64,000 nucleotides of DNA from Phellopilus nigrolimitatus. Taxonomy: Eukaryota; Basidiomycota; Agaricomycetes; Hymenochaetales; Hymenochaetaceae. Each line of letters starts with the position of its first letter. The first letter of the stretch is position 1. The position numbers and the translations under genes are program-made. A model generated the notes under the pieces. That model was not told the DNA's origin, made no database searches, and was given only the letters and a program-made list of their open reading frames with translations. Positions 36,321 through 46,430 of the stretch are shown piece by piece. The DNA is taken from positions 310,001 through 374,000 of the forward strand of contig JAJOHG010000016.1 in the NCBI GenBank assembly GCA_021029095.1, written 5' to 3'.

Positions 36321-37536
36321 CATAAAATTCGTTAAATTTAGAGTCGAAGCATAGTCCTTCCCAGGGGGACGAAATCATCTGTCGGTAGGTAGCTGCTCGA
36401 TGGAATACTGAAGGAGTTGTGGTCGATAGTCGCTGGTTAAAGGATCTGCAATCTTCATCAAAGCTCGGGACACCCGCGTCCGAGCTAACGAAAAGCAGGA
36501 ACGCGAAGTTGGAAATAATGACCGAATAAGGCCTCGCGCGAGCCCTGAAAGATTCGTGATTGTCAATTTGTCAGGATCGGTCAGCAAGTAATACTTTCTC
36601 GACAAGCTAGTTCTGCTGATGCCAGAAATAGGTGTATCAGAAACTGTCTAAAATTTAGTGATATGAAGAGGCGGACATACTTTGTTTTTGATGAAAAATG
36701 TGCGACATACCGAATGTATCAGAGTAGGAGGTACTGCGTGAGTGCGTATCGGAGGAAGGATTAAATGATACGATCAAAGCCAGATTTTGTGCAAAAGTCA
36801 CATCACTCGGTATGTTGCGCGTGAGCATCGTCTAAAGAAATCGAAACTGCATCCACTTTCCGTGAATTTCAATACCGATTCCTTTTGCGGAATAACACAC
36901 GGGCGTCACGATGGTGTGTGGATGATGCATTGCTCTTAGATGCATTAAGATCCTCATCATTGCCGGGCTATTTGATTTCCGGTGGCGATGGTAGACCTTA
37001 GGAATCAAAGCGGGCCGAAAGACATCGATTTCTCACCATTTGCACGCCCAAGGGCACTCAGCGCCGACATGGGATTGCCAGGCACGAGCTAAAAGATTTA
37101 CAGAAGGCATTCTGATCGCGGGAGGGCTGAACGAAGGCTTAAATACACCTGGCCGGGATTCAACTGTATGATCGTGGACTTCAGACTTGTAGCAATTGGC
37201 ACCGAACAGTTATGCAATTTATCCGTGCTGCAAAATTTTGATATGTTGATCGTCATCCTTGTCTTGAAAGCAGGGTGTGAGCTCACGTACTAATCCCCAG
37301 CCAACACATTCGATTCAGTCTGGTTGCATACTTTCGGAAGAGCATTGCGCACCACGATCCTACTAAGAACGTGCATCAAGCAGTCGTAACATCACATCGA
37401 TCGTTACCGGTCATTGAACAGAAATACAACATCTATTTTTACTACCACTGGATCATATCCAAAACTGATCGGTATCAATAACAACCTGCAACAAACCAAA
37501 GAAAAGTTGTCCACTCACGACCTACGCATATCTTGT
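36321..37536. other. left part of the unique spacer, nothing recognised
   Basis: Short minus-strand open frames at 36375-36605 and 37098-37286 have no family resemblance and no conserved exon chain. This is the region downstream of ERG20. Confidence 0.4.
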
Positions 37537-38701
37537 TCACTTCGTCCTCTTGTAGATCTTGTTCAAGAAGCTCGTAAATACCTCACGCTTGAGAGGTCCG
37601 TCCGCGGGGAGCTGCTCGATTAGTCCTGTGATCTTTTCGTACGCGCTCTTCTCGTACGCTTCATACTGGCCCTTGATGTTCAGCTCATGGTACACTTTCT
37701 TCACCTGCGCCTCCTTCGCCGCGTCCTTGCGACCGTAGCACTCGTCTAGCACGGCGCGCTGCGCAGGGCTGGCCCGCGCGAGCGCGACGTTGATGAGCCA
37801 CGAGCATTTGTTGTCGATGATGTCCGTGCCGACTTTGCCGATCTGCTCGGGCGTACCGAAGCAGTCGAGGTAGTCATCCTGGATCTGGAAGTACTCGCCA
37901 AGCGGGAGGAGGATGTCCTTGGCGTGCTGTAGTGCTTCAGGCGTTGCAACGGATGGAGTCTGTGGCGAGACAAAAAACAGGGCAAGTGCGACGGGAAGGT
38001 AAAATGAGTAGTACGCAGTCTTGTAGAGCACAATGAAGCGGTGCTTCTCGAGCGAGAATTTGGACAGGTCGACAGCGTCCTCCGGCGCGGTGATGAGGTC
38101 GACGAGCTGGCCCATTTCGGTCTGGTATGTCGTCTCGTGCATCAAATCGAGGAGGTCGACGTAATAAGGGTCAGAGCGGAAGTGAGCCTTAAAGAGGTGG
38201 TAGATGGCCCCCTCGAGCATAAACGAATCGTTGACCGCGATGTCACCAACGCCCGGAACGCGGTACCAGCACGGCTGGCCGCGGCGCGTGACGCTCTGGT
38301 CCATCATGTCGTCTGACACAAGGAAGAACGACTGCAGCTGTGGGAATGGTAATGAGGAATCAGCACCGGATTGTCCCGTGCAAGACCGTTACGCACCAGC
38401 TCAACGCTCCACCCTAAGATTGCCGCCCGCTTGTATTCTGCATCATCGAGAGGATGACCTCGTAAAATCTCCACAGTGTCGGTCACAGAGATTCCGCGGT
38501 TGAGCTTGCCTCCGGGCACATTGTAGTCGAGGTTCTGGGACGACGTGTATGAGTTAAAGCCTGCAGTGCTGGAGTATAAGCACTCACCCTTCGGTACCAT
38601 TCCTGCGCATCCTTAGGCATGTTTTCTCCTGCAAAGTGAGCCAAGAGCTCGTCGCGAATGCTGTCGAAGACATCGATGAAGCGTTGGCGCTTGTCCGACA
38701 T
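37537..38701 (-). CDS. ERG20: farnesyl diphosphate synthase
   Basis: Condenses dimethylallyl and isopentenyl diphosphates to geranyl and then farnesyl diphosphate, the branch point to ergosterol, prenylation and sesqui- and triterpenes; cytosolic. Exons 38701-38588, 38534-38397 and 38337-37537 total 1053 nt, 350 residues, the usual length. It begins [20 protein letters not shown]. The first Asp-rich motif is [19 protein letters not shown], preceded by two Phe at positions -5 and -4 (FFLVSDD), which marks a farnesyl rather than geranylgeranyl synthase. Further on: [21 protein letters not shown], the second motif [21 protein letters not shown], and the basic C-terminus NKIYKRTK. This essential gene sits alone in the spacer between the two duplication arms and is the only complete gene there. 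Confidence 0.97.
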
Positions 38702-39154
38702 GCTGACTGCTCAAGACGATAAATACGCGATCGATAACTTTTCGGAAAGGAGACTTTTATAAAGGACGTACAGTGTATACAAGAAGACGAGAACGTTGGA
38801 GATGGTGGAGACCAAGCAGGGCGCCTTGAAACTCGAAGATAACATGGTACGACACGCTCTTGTTTACGATGTGTCACGTGAATCTCGCGTGGCGTTCACG
38901 CGTCTTTCACGTGGATTGGAAACTTCAGCCGTCGGCCTCGATCTAGATACACTCTTGCCGAAGGTCTACGGTCTACGGCTTCATACTGACTTTCATTGGT
39001 TTCCGGAGTTATGGCATTTGGGCTCGCTATTTGCTGATCATTGCGTTCGCTAACGCTGTAACGATAAGTTCCGCTTTCACCGGTTTATTCTCTGTGTGTC
39101 AATCTCTGCGTCCTGATCGCGTCAACTTCTCAAGCTCATCATAATGCAACGGAC
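38702..39154. other. ERG20 promoter region
   Basis: About 450 bp upstream of the ERG20 start up to the right-arm edge. No gene supported; the plus-strand frame at 38796-39053 has no family resemblance. Confidence 0.5.
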
Positions 39155-40812
39155 GGCGAATTCAATGGTTGTGAGTGCACTCTTGTTGAGACTCGCAAAG
39201 TTGCAACTGCTAGCTCTAAGTCAAGCATGGACCATATCCCTGAAATCGTAGTGAGTCTTACAACTTTATACTGACCACCATTTGGTACGCTTCTTTCCCT
39301 AGTAGTCGTATCAGAACGACTCGGTATTGTGGTTTATAGGTTAGTGCGTCATTGCCCGATGGTGAGTCATTGTCCGATGACTAACTGTAAAGAAACTCAC
39401 TACCAACTCTCAGCAGCGCGCCGGAGTTGCCCTAACTTCTTATATCTCGCTAACATGCGCGGTCTTCAAATCTAGGCCTGGTCTATTCGGAATGTCTCTG
39501 TCGATACATGAATATTCTTAGCACGTCAAGACTAGATCCCAACACGAACCACTTGATTCCATAGGAAACGAGCTCTGAGCATTCGCATTGGTCGTGCCGT
39601 TACCCGTGTCTCGCCTTGAAAAGAGTACAAAGACCCATCAACTCCTGGATGTGTCTCGTGTTCATTCGCACTTTGGGAGGGTGGATACTTCAATTTAAAA
39701 AGGGTATTTTCTGGAGGATCATCGAGTAAACGTTGATTGAATCCACAAATAGGCTCAATTCGGAAACTGATCTTCTCTTTCACGTATGGCCACAAGACGC
39801 TGCAGAGACACGAGGCCTCCCCGATGGCCCGATGGTTTCAGCCTATTTGTCTCAGTCTTCTGCTAGGGCTCACCTGTGTTCCAAGATCTATATTTGTCCA
39901 TAACTCTATAATGCAGAACCAAACACATCCTCCGACTCGTACCAGAAAACAAGCGAGCGCCTGTGGTTGTTGTAGACTCGCGACCGCCTAATGGTGGATA
40001 TACTCGCACAGATTTGTTGCATTGTTTTCTCTCCCTGACTTGTACCTATGCACGGATTTCAAATCGGCAATTTTCAACGGTTATCATAGTCAGGAAAACG
40101 CGGCTATCATCAAATCATCTTCGGAGGATCTTTCGACTTGCGAATGGACACTAGTGACGACTCCGAAGACTCGACGGTTTGTTCTCTCCCTAGGAAGTAG
40201 TCGACGGTCTCGACTATGGCCGGTAATGCAACCTAGACAGAGATGGAGATGGCGCGGCAAGTCATTGGTCTCTTAACAAATAACCAATTTCTCAACTGCT
40301 GGCGTCGACAAAAATATATGCACACTCAGTATGGATGTAATTCATCTTCCAGTCGCGTTAGTTCTTTGCTCGTCTGATCGTCTTGATCATACTACTGAAA
40401 TTTCCGATCACAATGGAATATTGTGCGCACGATCCTCACCTCCGGCATGTCATCCAGTGGAGATGATATACAATATTTCATCCATCCGCATAATGTCAGA
40501 ACACCTCGGCACTGACAAAAAGGTATAGACCGGTTTCTTTCTCTCAGTAGCGCGAAGTCCACTGCAGACGAAACTGATAATTCGTGTCCGCTACAGGGAT
40601 GGTTCAGGGTGCGAACGTGCGTCGACTTCCACGGCGTTCCGCAAAGGGGAACATGAAAGGCTCAGATATTTCGATATTCTCCGCTCGTGCTGTAAGATTG
40701 ACCATGTTTTACTTATTTATGTATGCACTATAGGAATGGGAAAGAGGATAAAAGGACTCGGATTGTGTCTCATACTCTCATCCTCTCTCCTCGAGTCGAA
40801 CCGTAGTCGATC
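39155..40812. other. non-coding inner part of the right arm
   Basis: Counterpart of 34640-36320. Protein frames are not conserved between the arms. The last 70 bp hold the promoter of the glycopeptide-like gene with GATAAAAG near 40749. Confidence 0.5.
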
Positions 40813-41773
40813 ATGTTCTCCCTCTTGTTGTCTACCATTGTTCTAGCCGTCATTGGTGCTCGTGCGGAGACGCACACCGTGAGCTTTACAAACAAGTACG
40901 CGTCCATCTTAATTCTTATCTCATTGGTTTTCCATTTTGACTGTGTTGCTGTAGGTGTGGTTATGGCACTGTGCGTGTGATGTTCTGCTGGGGAAGCTTC
41001 CTTGTTTTCCGCTCGAATTCTCAGTTTTCTCGTCTAGCCAACGCTTATTCAAGGCGCAAATGTCTTGTCTACCGGGGCCGATTACACCTCCAACGGACCT
41101 CTCATCAGTGCAATCGCGTGAGTGTATTTTTCGTCCTTATTTGGTTGTAAATTTTACCGACAACTGGAGAACAGATATCTGCAAACAGGTATTGTCACCA
41201 TCCTGGCGTTCAAGCTACCCCATACTGAGCATTTCTCATTTCTTCCTTGATATTCTGAAGGCAAGTGCGGCTTCAACGGAGAGGAGTGCACCCTCATCGA
41301 GACGACGTTGGTGAACCCTACTACCGCCGGCTCCGGATCCAGCACAGACATCTCTTTGATTCCACCGTACGTCTCTTCACATTCTTATCGGCTGCATTGT
41401 TATTTACTTTACTTGTCTACAGCCACGCTTTCTCTGTGAGCAGTGGATTCGGGTGAGTACTCACGAAACAAAAATAATTATTCAAGCAAAAATACATCTC
41501 CGATCCTAGATACTACGGAGGCTGCGACGGGGCGGGTGCAGACTGTCAGTACATTTTAGACGTTTTAAGTGTGCGTCAAACTTACAAGTATTTGCAGGCA
41601 CATCCGCTACCTGTCCCACAGCGTTTTTCCAGCCGGATGATACGCATGTACAAGTTGCATGCCAGACAGACAATGTACGGTATCCTTTCGATCTTGTCAT
41701 TTCCATGTTCATATACTAAGATTTATATGAATCGCATTTGCAGGTCAATCTCGTCATTACGTTCTGCGACTGA
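40813..41773 (+). CDS. small secreted glycopeptide-like (thaumatin-like) protein, right copy
   Basis: Nine exons: 40813-40895, 40955-40970, 41038-41117, 41175-41188, 41261-41366, 41423-41452, 41510-41544, 41598-41674 and 41744-41773, total 471 nt, 156 residues. The exon at 41175-41188 is 14 nt and encodes YLQT. A signal peptide (MFSLLLSTIVLAVIGARAE) precedes THTVSFTNKCGYGT, GANVLSTGADYTSNGPLISA, GKCGFNGEECTLIETT, and DGAGADCTSATCPTAFF; the end is VNLVITFCD. Cysteines are evenly spread and probably all paired, as in extracellular small thaumatin-like proteins. The long intron-scale ORF overlapping 40955-41314 is a read-through of introns, not the protein. Confidence 0.9.
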
Positions 41774-41983
41774 ATGCAGAGTATACCGCTAAGAGTGCAG
41801 TTGCGAGGACATGCGACGCGCTGCACATGTAAACCTTGTAACTGGAATGCTGACTCGCAAATCGGATTACAAGTACATTAAGTAACTCGATCGCTGTACG
41901 CTCATGTTATAAGGCCGTTCTAATCCTATTATCTTGGCAATGATCACTGGCAAATACTCAAGAGCATAGCTACTTCTGCACTA
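41774..41983. other. 3' flank of the right glycopeptide-like gene
   Basis: Single unit of the sequence that is tandemly doubled in the left arm (shared CAATGATCACTGGCAAATAC and following bases), up to the insertion point of the nested elements. Confidence 0.7.
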
Positions 41984-42285
41984 TAGTGTAAGCAGGCAAA
42001 AAGTTGCATCTCTATAGGGGCCGCAATTTTACGAATTTTGGTCCGAGATTCTAATTTTCATGATAGATAGAAGTAAGAAAGAAACGCAAATTTAAGCACT
42101 TTCCCGATTAGGCAAGTTCTGTTTCAAAATTTCGGTCAAAAAAAAGAAGAAAAAGACCTTCTACACTTTTGAGAGACGCCTTCGCGGACTTACTCTCACG
42201 TTTGCTGCGAAAATAAACGGGATGTAAGATAATATAAGTTTGGTCGTCAAACACCCTTGGTTGTGAAGGTTCGCGAGGCCATCTA

Positions 42286-43217
42286 CAGGTGGATTTAGGG
42301 CTCCGCACCGTAACCGTAATTACGGTTTACGGCCGTACCGTATACGGTTACGGACCGTATCGTATGGACAACAGCAAGAGAAAAATACGGCACCGTATTG
42401 CACGGTCCGTACCCGTATTATACCCGTAGAATACGGTCATATACGGCCGTAAATACGGTATACGGCATTCTTGAACACATATTAGGGTTTGAATAAAATA
42501 AATATCTATTTTAAGCATTATATACCTTATTTGGTATCCACAATATTGCCAACTTTAGTAAAAAAAATCAATATTGGAACGGGTCGGCCCCGAACACTGT
42601 GCTTGCCGACTCCACCGAGAACCGCACTCATAGAGAAAATAAATAAAATAAAAACAGGAAAATTATTTCCAAAGTAAATGGAGCAAAATAGCTCGAGTTG
42701 AACTGCTGCTTTGTAGTTTGAATGTTCACGATGCTCCCTCTCTTCTTAAGTGACGATCCAACAGGGCTTTGGCACGGTGCGTCAATTTGATGTATGTACG
42801 TGCCGTAATGCCGTATACGGCCGTATTTATACGTGCCGTACCGTATGTTGCCTCTAAAACGCGAGATACGGCACGTCTTTATACGGTCCGTGCCCGTATA
42901 CGAAGTCGGGTTATACGGCCGTATCCGTATACGGTACGGTGCGGAGCCCTAGACCGTGGATTTAATAAGTTACGGATCGGCCGAAAAAGGAAATTGTTCG
43001 TGCCAGCTCTTGAGCACCCTTGCAATGCCAGTTTTTTCAAGGGTATGGCTCCTGCGGCTTGACTGCGGAACAAATCAACAAGAACCACAATGATTATGAG
43101 GTTTCTATTTGGTGTGTCGAGATTTTTTATCACATATGAGCAGTGAGATCCACAATTTTGACGCGCGTCGACACACCTTCCTTTTTCGGCCGGTCCGTAA
43201 CTTTTTAAATCCACCTG
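42286..43217. mobile_element. second, middle TIR element (MITE) of the nest, TA target site
   Basis: The left end CAGGTGGATTTA at 42286 faces its reverse complement TAAATCCACCTG ending at 43217, each flanked by TA (42284-42285, 43218-43219). Beyond the inner insertion the terminal repeat continues as GTGGATTTAATAAGTTACGG then ATCGGCCGAAAAAGGAA, which matches the right end in reverse complement with few changes, so the repeat is nearly 40 bp. Without the inner element it would be about 280 bp, typical of a miniature inverted-repeat element. Confidence 0.75.
42297..42950. mobile_element. innermost element with AGGGCTCCGCACCGTA ends and CCGTA/TACGG arrays
   Basis: The left end AGGGCTCCGCACCGTAACCG and right end (reverse complement AGGGCTCCGCACCGTACCGT) form a clear terminal inverted repeat. 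Inside both ends, CCGTA and TACGG motifs recur densely in both orientations (42300-42470 and 42810-42940), around an AT-rich core. The sequence GTGGATTTA occurs on both sides (42289-42297 and 42956-42964) and is probably the duplicated target. Subterminal motif arrays are typical of hAT and related elements that bind transposase there. No coding capacity. Confidence 0.75.
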
Positions 43218-43477
43218 TAACAGGCTGAAGCGCAGACTTGTCGGAAAACAATAACCGATATTACATCATACATTTACCTTCCATAACAGGTAATATATGG
43301 CCTGCTTCAAAATTTTGGAGGTTGATTTTTTTTCAACTTCGGTTGGATCAATACTAAGCAACAAGAATAAAAGTACATACTATTCAGGAATACGCAAGTG
43401 GAAAAGACGAATGTGGAATATTACGACCTCTGAAAGAAAAGGTTCACGGAGCTTGCCGTTTTACCGCTTACACTGTA

Positions 43478-43830
43478 GTCAGATTTCTATGCCGCCTGCT
43501 GCCAAGTATACGAGTTACGTATTTTGGACCAACGATTGCCAGGCACGAAGTTAGCTCCAGACTGGATTGCAGACGACGCGCCTCGGGTAGCGTCGCGTAC
43601 TGGCGTCGCGGACTTCGCTGGCTTCCAAACGAAAATGTGTGATAAGAGTAAATTTTTGTGACTTTGCGGGATTACCGACGGGTAGGACGAGAAGCAAGAC
43701 AAGTGGTATAAAATGCTGGCCTGTCGTCTGGTGTCCTGCATCGACTTCCAGTCTCTTTCCAAGTCTCCTCTCGTCCTACAAGCTTTTTAGCTAACCCTTA
43801 CACTCTTTTATCAACCACACTCTTTTCATA
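43478..43830. promoter_or_regulatory. upstream region of the right hydrophobic-protein gene, with TATA box
   Basis: Conserved with 32805-33160 of the left arm. TATAAAA at 43707-43713 lies about 120 bp before the ATG. A CT-rich leader (TCTCTTTCC, TCTCCTCTCGTCC) follows, as is common in strongly expressed fungal genes. Confidence 0.6.
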
Positions 43831-44694
43831 ATGCGTACCTCTGCCATCTTTTCTGTGGTCGCGGCTGCGGCTTTCTCTCTTGTTCCGTTCGCGTCTGCGG
43901 CACCTCTGGTGGATGCGGAGGCGGCTGCGGTGGCGGATGCGAAGGTGCTCAGACGCGAGGTTGTGGATGCGAAGGCCGGTGTGGCCGCCGACGTGCACGC
44001 TCGCGACCTTGTCGGTGCAGCGGCTGGCACAGCGGTCGGTGCAGCGGCAGGTGCAGCGGCAGGTGTGATTGCGCGCGACACGAAGGGGTGCGCGTCAATA
44101 CTAGTGGAGCTCAAGGTCAACCTTGGTGCTTCGCTTTGCGACCTCAGTGAGTTCATATGCGTCTTCAATATTTTGTTTTATGAGCTGACGGGTGGCCATA
44201 GACCACTTGACTTCGCAGAACGCCACGACGGAGACGATCACGCCTATCCTGAAGGAGGTCGTGTCGGTGATCGGTGACGCGGTGACTGACCTGAAGGCGT
44301 TGGTCGGGCAGCCGATTTCGGTGATCCTGTGCTCTGCAGACGGCACTGCGCAGGTTGCGGTTTCTGTGATTGCGGGGCTGCTTGCTGATGTCCTCTGCGT
44401 ACGTAACATTTGCGCATTCGTCTCGAATACCTAAGCTGACGCTCGCTTTATTTGCTACTACAGGCTCTGTGCACTGCGCTCGCGCTCGTGCTCTCTGTTG
44501 TCGGCGACAAGAAGTGCCTGCTGGACGTGATCGTCTCCGTCGCGCTGGGTGGATGCCTGTGCGAACTGATCAAGGCGGTGCTTGCGATTGTGGACGGTCT
44601 GTTGGCGGAGCTTGTTCCGCTTGTGCTGTCGATTGCGTCTATCCTTGTGTCGCTTGGGCTGAACGTTGTCGGGAACCTGCTTACGATCTGCTAG
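43831..44694 (+). CDS. secreted hydrophobic cysteine-containing protein, right copy
   Basis: Exons 43831-44146, 44202-44398 and 44464-44694, 247 residues. Same design as the left copy: signal peptide (MRTSAIFSVVAAAAFSLVPF), an acidic-alanine segment, dibasic RR, a Gly/Ala-rich stretch, then a long hydrophobic half with nine or so Cys including GCASILVEL, LCDL, ILCSADG, VLCALC, KKCLL, GGCLCEL and LLTIC. I recognise no family. Differences from the left copy are few and mostly conservative (F/L, A/T, V/A, E/D, A/T). Strong conservation of protein and splice sites indicates that both copies are under selection or that the duplication is young. Confidence 0.85.
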
Positions 44695-45079
44695 AGGTCT
44701 TCACATTAGTTCTGTTTTGTAACGACTCCATCTTAATCTAATAGAACATTTGGGAGCGTTCACTTTACTCGTCCGTCGGTGTGATTTCTAAGGAAGTAAG
44801 GAAGATACAGTATGTGGCTTTCGAGCATGCTTACTATTTCTTTCCACTTTTGGCACTGCCTTCTCCGCTCCTGGCCGTTGTCGATCTTCCGATCTTTCCA
44901 TTGGAAGCCGCGAGCGCGTCACTCTTTCTCTTCCAACCACCGCGACCGCCCGTCTGCTCACTCACACTTACAAACCTCTCCTCGACCTTGATCAGCAGCG
45001 ACGAAGTCCCGCTGTTGGAAATGCCTTATATATAGATGGTTTGAAGTGTCTCTAGCTCATCCATCACGCTCACAACGCG
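44695..45079. promoter_or_regulatory. spacer with TATA box of the right NmrA gene
   Basis: TATATATA at 45027-45034 lies about 50 bp before the NmrA start. The rest matches the left-arm spacer; no gene. Confidence 0.55.
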
Positions 45080-46328
45080 ATGACCAATGAAATCAAGCCT
45101 CTCATCGTCGTCACAGCCGCAACCGGCGCACAAGGCAGCAGCGTCGTCGACTACCTTCTCAAAGACGGCTCCTTTCGCGTCCGCGCCGTCACGCGGAACA
45201 CCGACTCCGAGAAAGCGCGCGCTCTCGTCGCGCGCGGTGCCGAAGTCGTAAGTGCCAACTATAACGATCCCGAAGCGGTCCGCAAGGCTTTCGAGGGCGC
45301 GTATGGTGTCTTCGGCAACACGACTTGTAAGCCCATCTCTAAATGCGAATTCTCTCTTCGGTCTTTCTCATCCATATTTGTGCAGACTGGGAAGCCATGA
45401 ATGCGAACACGGAGACCGAGCACGGTAAAATGCTCGTCGATGCTGCAAAGGCAGCTGGCGTCAAGCACTTTGTTTGGTCGTAAGTTTTACTTTTTGTCTC
45501 GCCCTAACAGTCGCTCGATTCTTCCCAGAACACTCGAGCACTCCGATGTCCCGCACGGCGAGTCCAAGGCCCTCGTAGACGACTATTTGCAATCCAGCGG
45601 TCTGCCTCGCACTTCGTGGGTAACTCCCCTTTGCTATTACGCTTCCGACCCTCACGCTTGTCAGCGCTCAGTCTAGTAACGGCCTTCTACTACGAGAATT
45701 TCTATATTTTCCCTGACATGGCGCTGAAGAAGAACGAGGCAGGGAAGCTCGTCGCGCACTGGCCTTTGCTGTGGACGGACGGCCCACTCGGGGCGTTCTC
45801 TGTCGCCGAGACGGGCGCCTACGTGCTCGCTGCCTTCAAGAATCCCAAGGAATGGATTGGTACGTCCAAATCCGCCCAATGAATGTATTCTGTCTGACAT
45901 GGCAATAGGAAACGATATTCGTCTCCTTTCGGAGATCATCAACCCGCGCGGGTTCGTCGAGACGCTCCGTCGCGTATCAGGCGCTGACGTGGAGCTCATC
46001 GAGACCAGCAAGGCGGACTTCGATGGACTTGAGGAGACGGCCATGGGAGTTCCGGGAATGCGCGAGCTTTGGATCAAGTGCGTCCTCTCTTTTCCCCACT
46101 GTATCGGGTTTTGCATATACTGACACGCACGTCTTCCACAGCAACAGTAAGCATAGTCTAAGTTAAATTAAATAAAGATCTTCGCTGACACCTTTCTCTT
46201 CAGAGTGGAAGTATGACAACGAGGGGAACGCGAGTGGAGACCCCGAGCTGACGAAGCGGCTGAACCCTACGCGGGCGACATTCGAGGAGTTTATCAAGGT
46301 GAATCTCGACAAGTTCGTCCCCAGATGA
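45080..46328 (+). CDS. NmrA-like NAD(P)-binding protein, right copy, with a 5-nt micro-exon
   Basis: Exons 45080-45326, 45386-45479, 45529-45615, 45672-45859, 45909-46077, 46142-46146 and 46204-46328 total 915 nt, 304 residues. The dinucleotide loop VVTAATGAQGSSVV, FRVRAVTRN, YGVFGNTTYWEAMN, AAGVKHFVWS, FYYENFYIFPDMALKKNEAG and the C-terminal KWKYDNEGNASG are visible. The sixth exon is CAACA only: joining exon 5 directly to exon 7 would break the frame, whereas including it gives WINNKWKYDN. The same 5-nt exon with the same flanking splice sites exists in the left copy, so it is not a sequencing artefact. Role inferred from family: redox sensing or carbonyl reduction. Confidence 0.92.
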
Positions 46329-46430
46329 TTCAACGGAGACAGCTCTTAATCATGGATGTCTGCAAGCCTCGTCGAGTGATGAGGACGTGGATGTATACTC
46401 TTATGTAAATGTATTTGTTGAGAATCGAGT

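Larger units (their letters stand above)
41984..43475. mobile_element. outer TIR element of a three-deep nest, TA target site
   Basis: The left end is TAGTGTAAGCAGGCAAAAAG and the right end in reverse complement is CAGTGTAAGCGGTAAAAC; both are flanked by TA (41982-41983 and 43476-43477). The left arm of the duplication continues across this point without the insert, so it is absent there. TA duplication and short inverted ends suggest a Tc1/mariner-type element. No transposase frame remains; it is non-autonomous or gutted by the inner insertions. Confidence 0.6.
39155..46430 (+). repeat. right arm of the large inverted segmental duplication
   Basis: Mirror copy of 30200-36320. It is longer because it contains an inserted nest of DNA elements at 41984-43475, and it lacks the tandem duplication found in the left arm. 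The gene order from the inner edge outward is glycopeptide-like, hydrophobic protein, NmrA. Confidence 0.93.

Noticed and set aside
37060..37110. PGNPMSAL-like string on the minus strand, resembling the MoeA/gephyrin motif
   Set aside because: An isolated eight-residue match with stops around it and no other part of the family nearby.
37537..38701. Geranylgeranyl diphosphate synthase as the identity of the spacer gene
   Set aside because: The two Phe before DDMMD, the DNKCSW motif and the length fit farnesyl diphosphate synthase.
40955..41314. 119-residue plus-strand frame in the right glycopeptide-like gene
   Set aside because: It reads through several introns; the nine-exon model gives the family protein and matches the left arm.
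42300..42950. CCGTA/TACGG arrays as a CRISPR or simple satellite
   Set aside because: Units are not regularly spaced, occur in both orientations and are confined between clear terminal inverted repeats.
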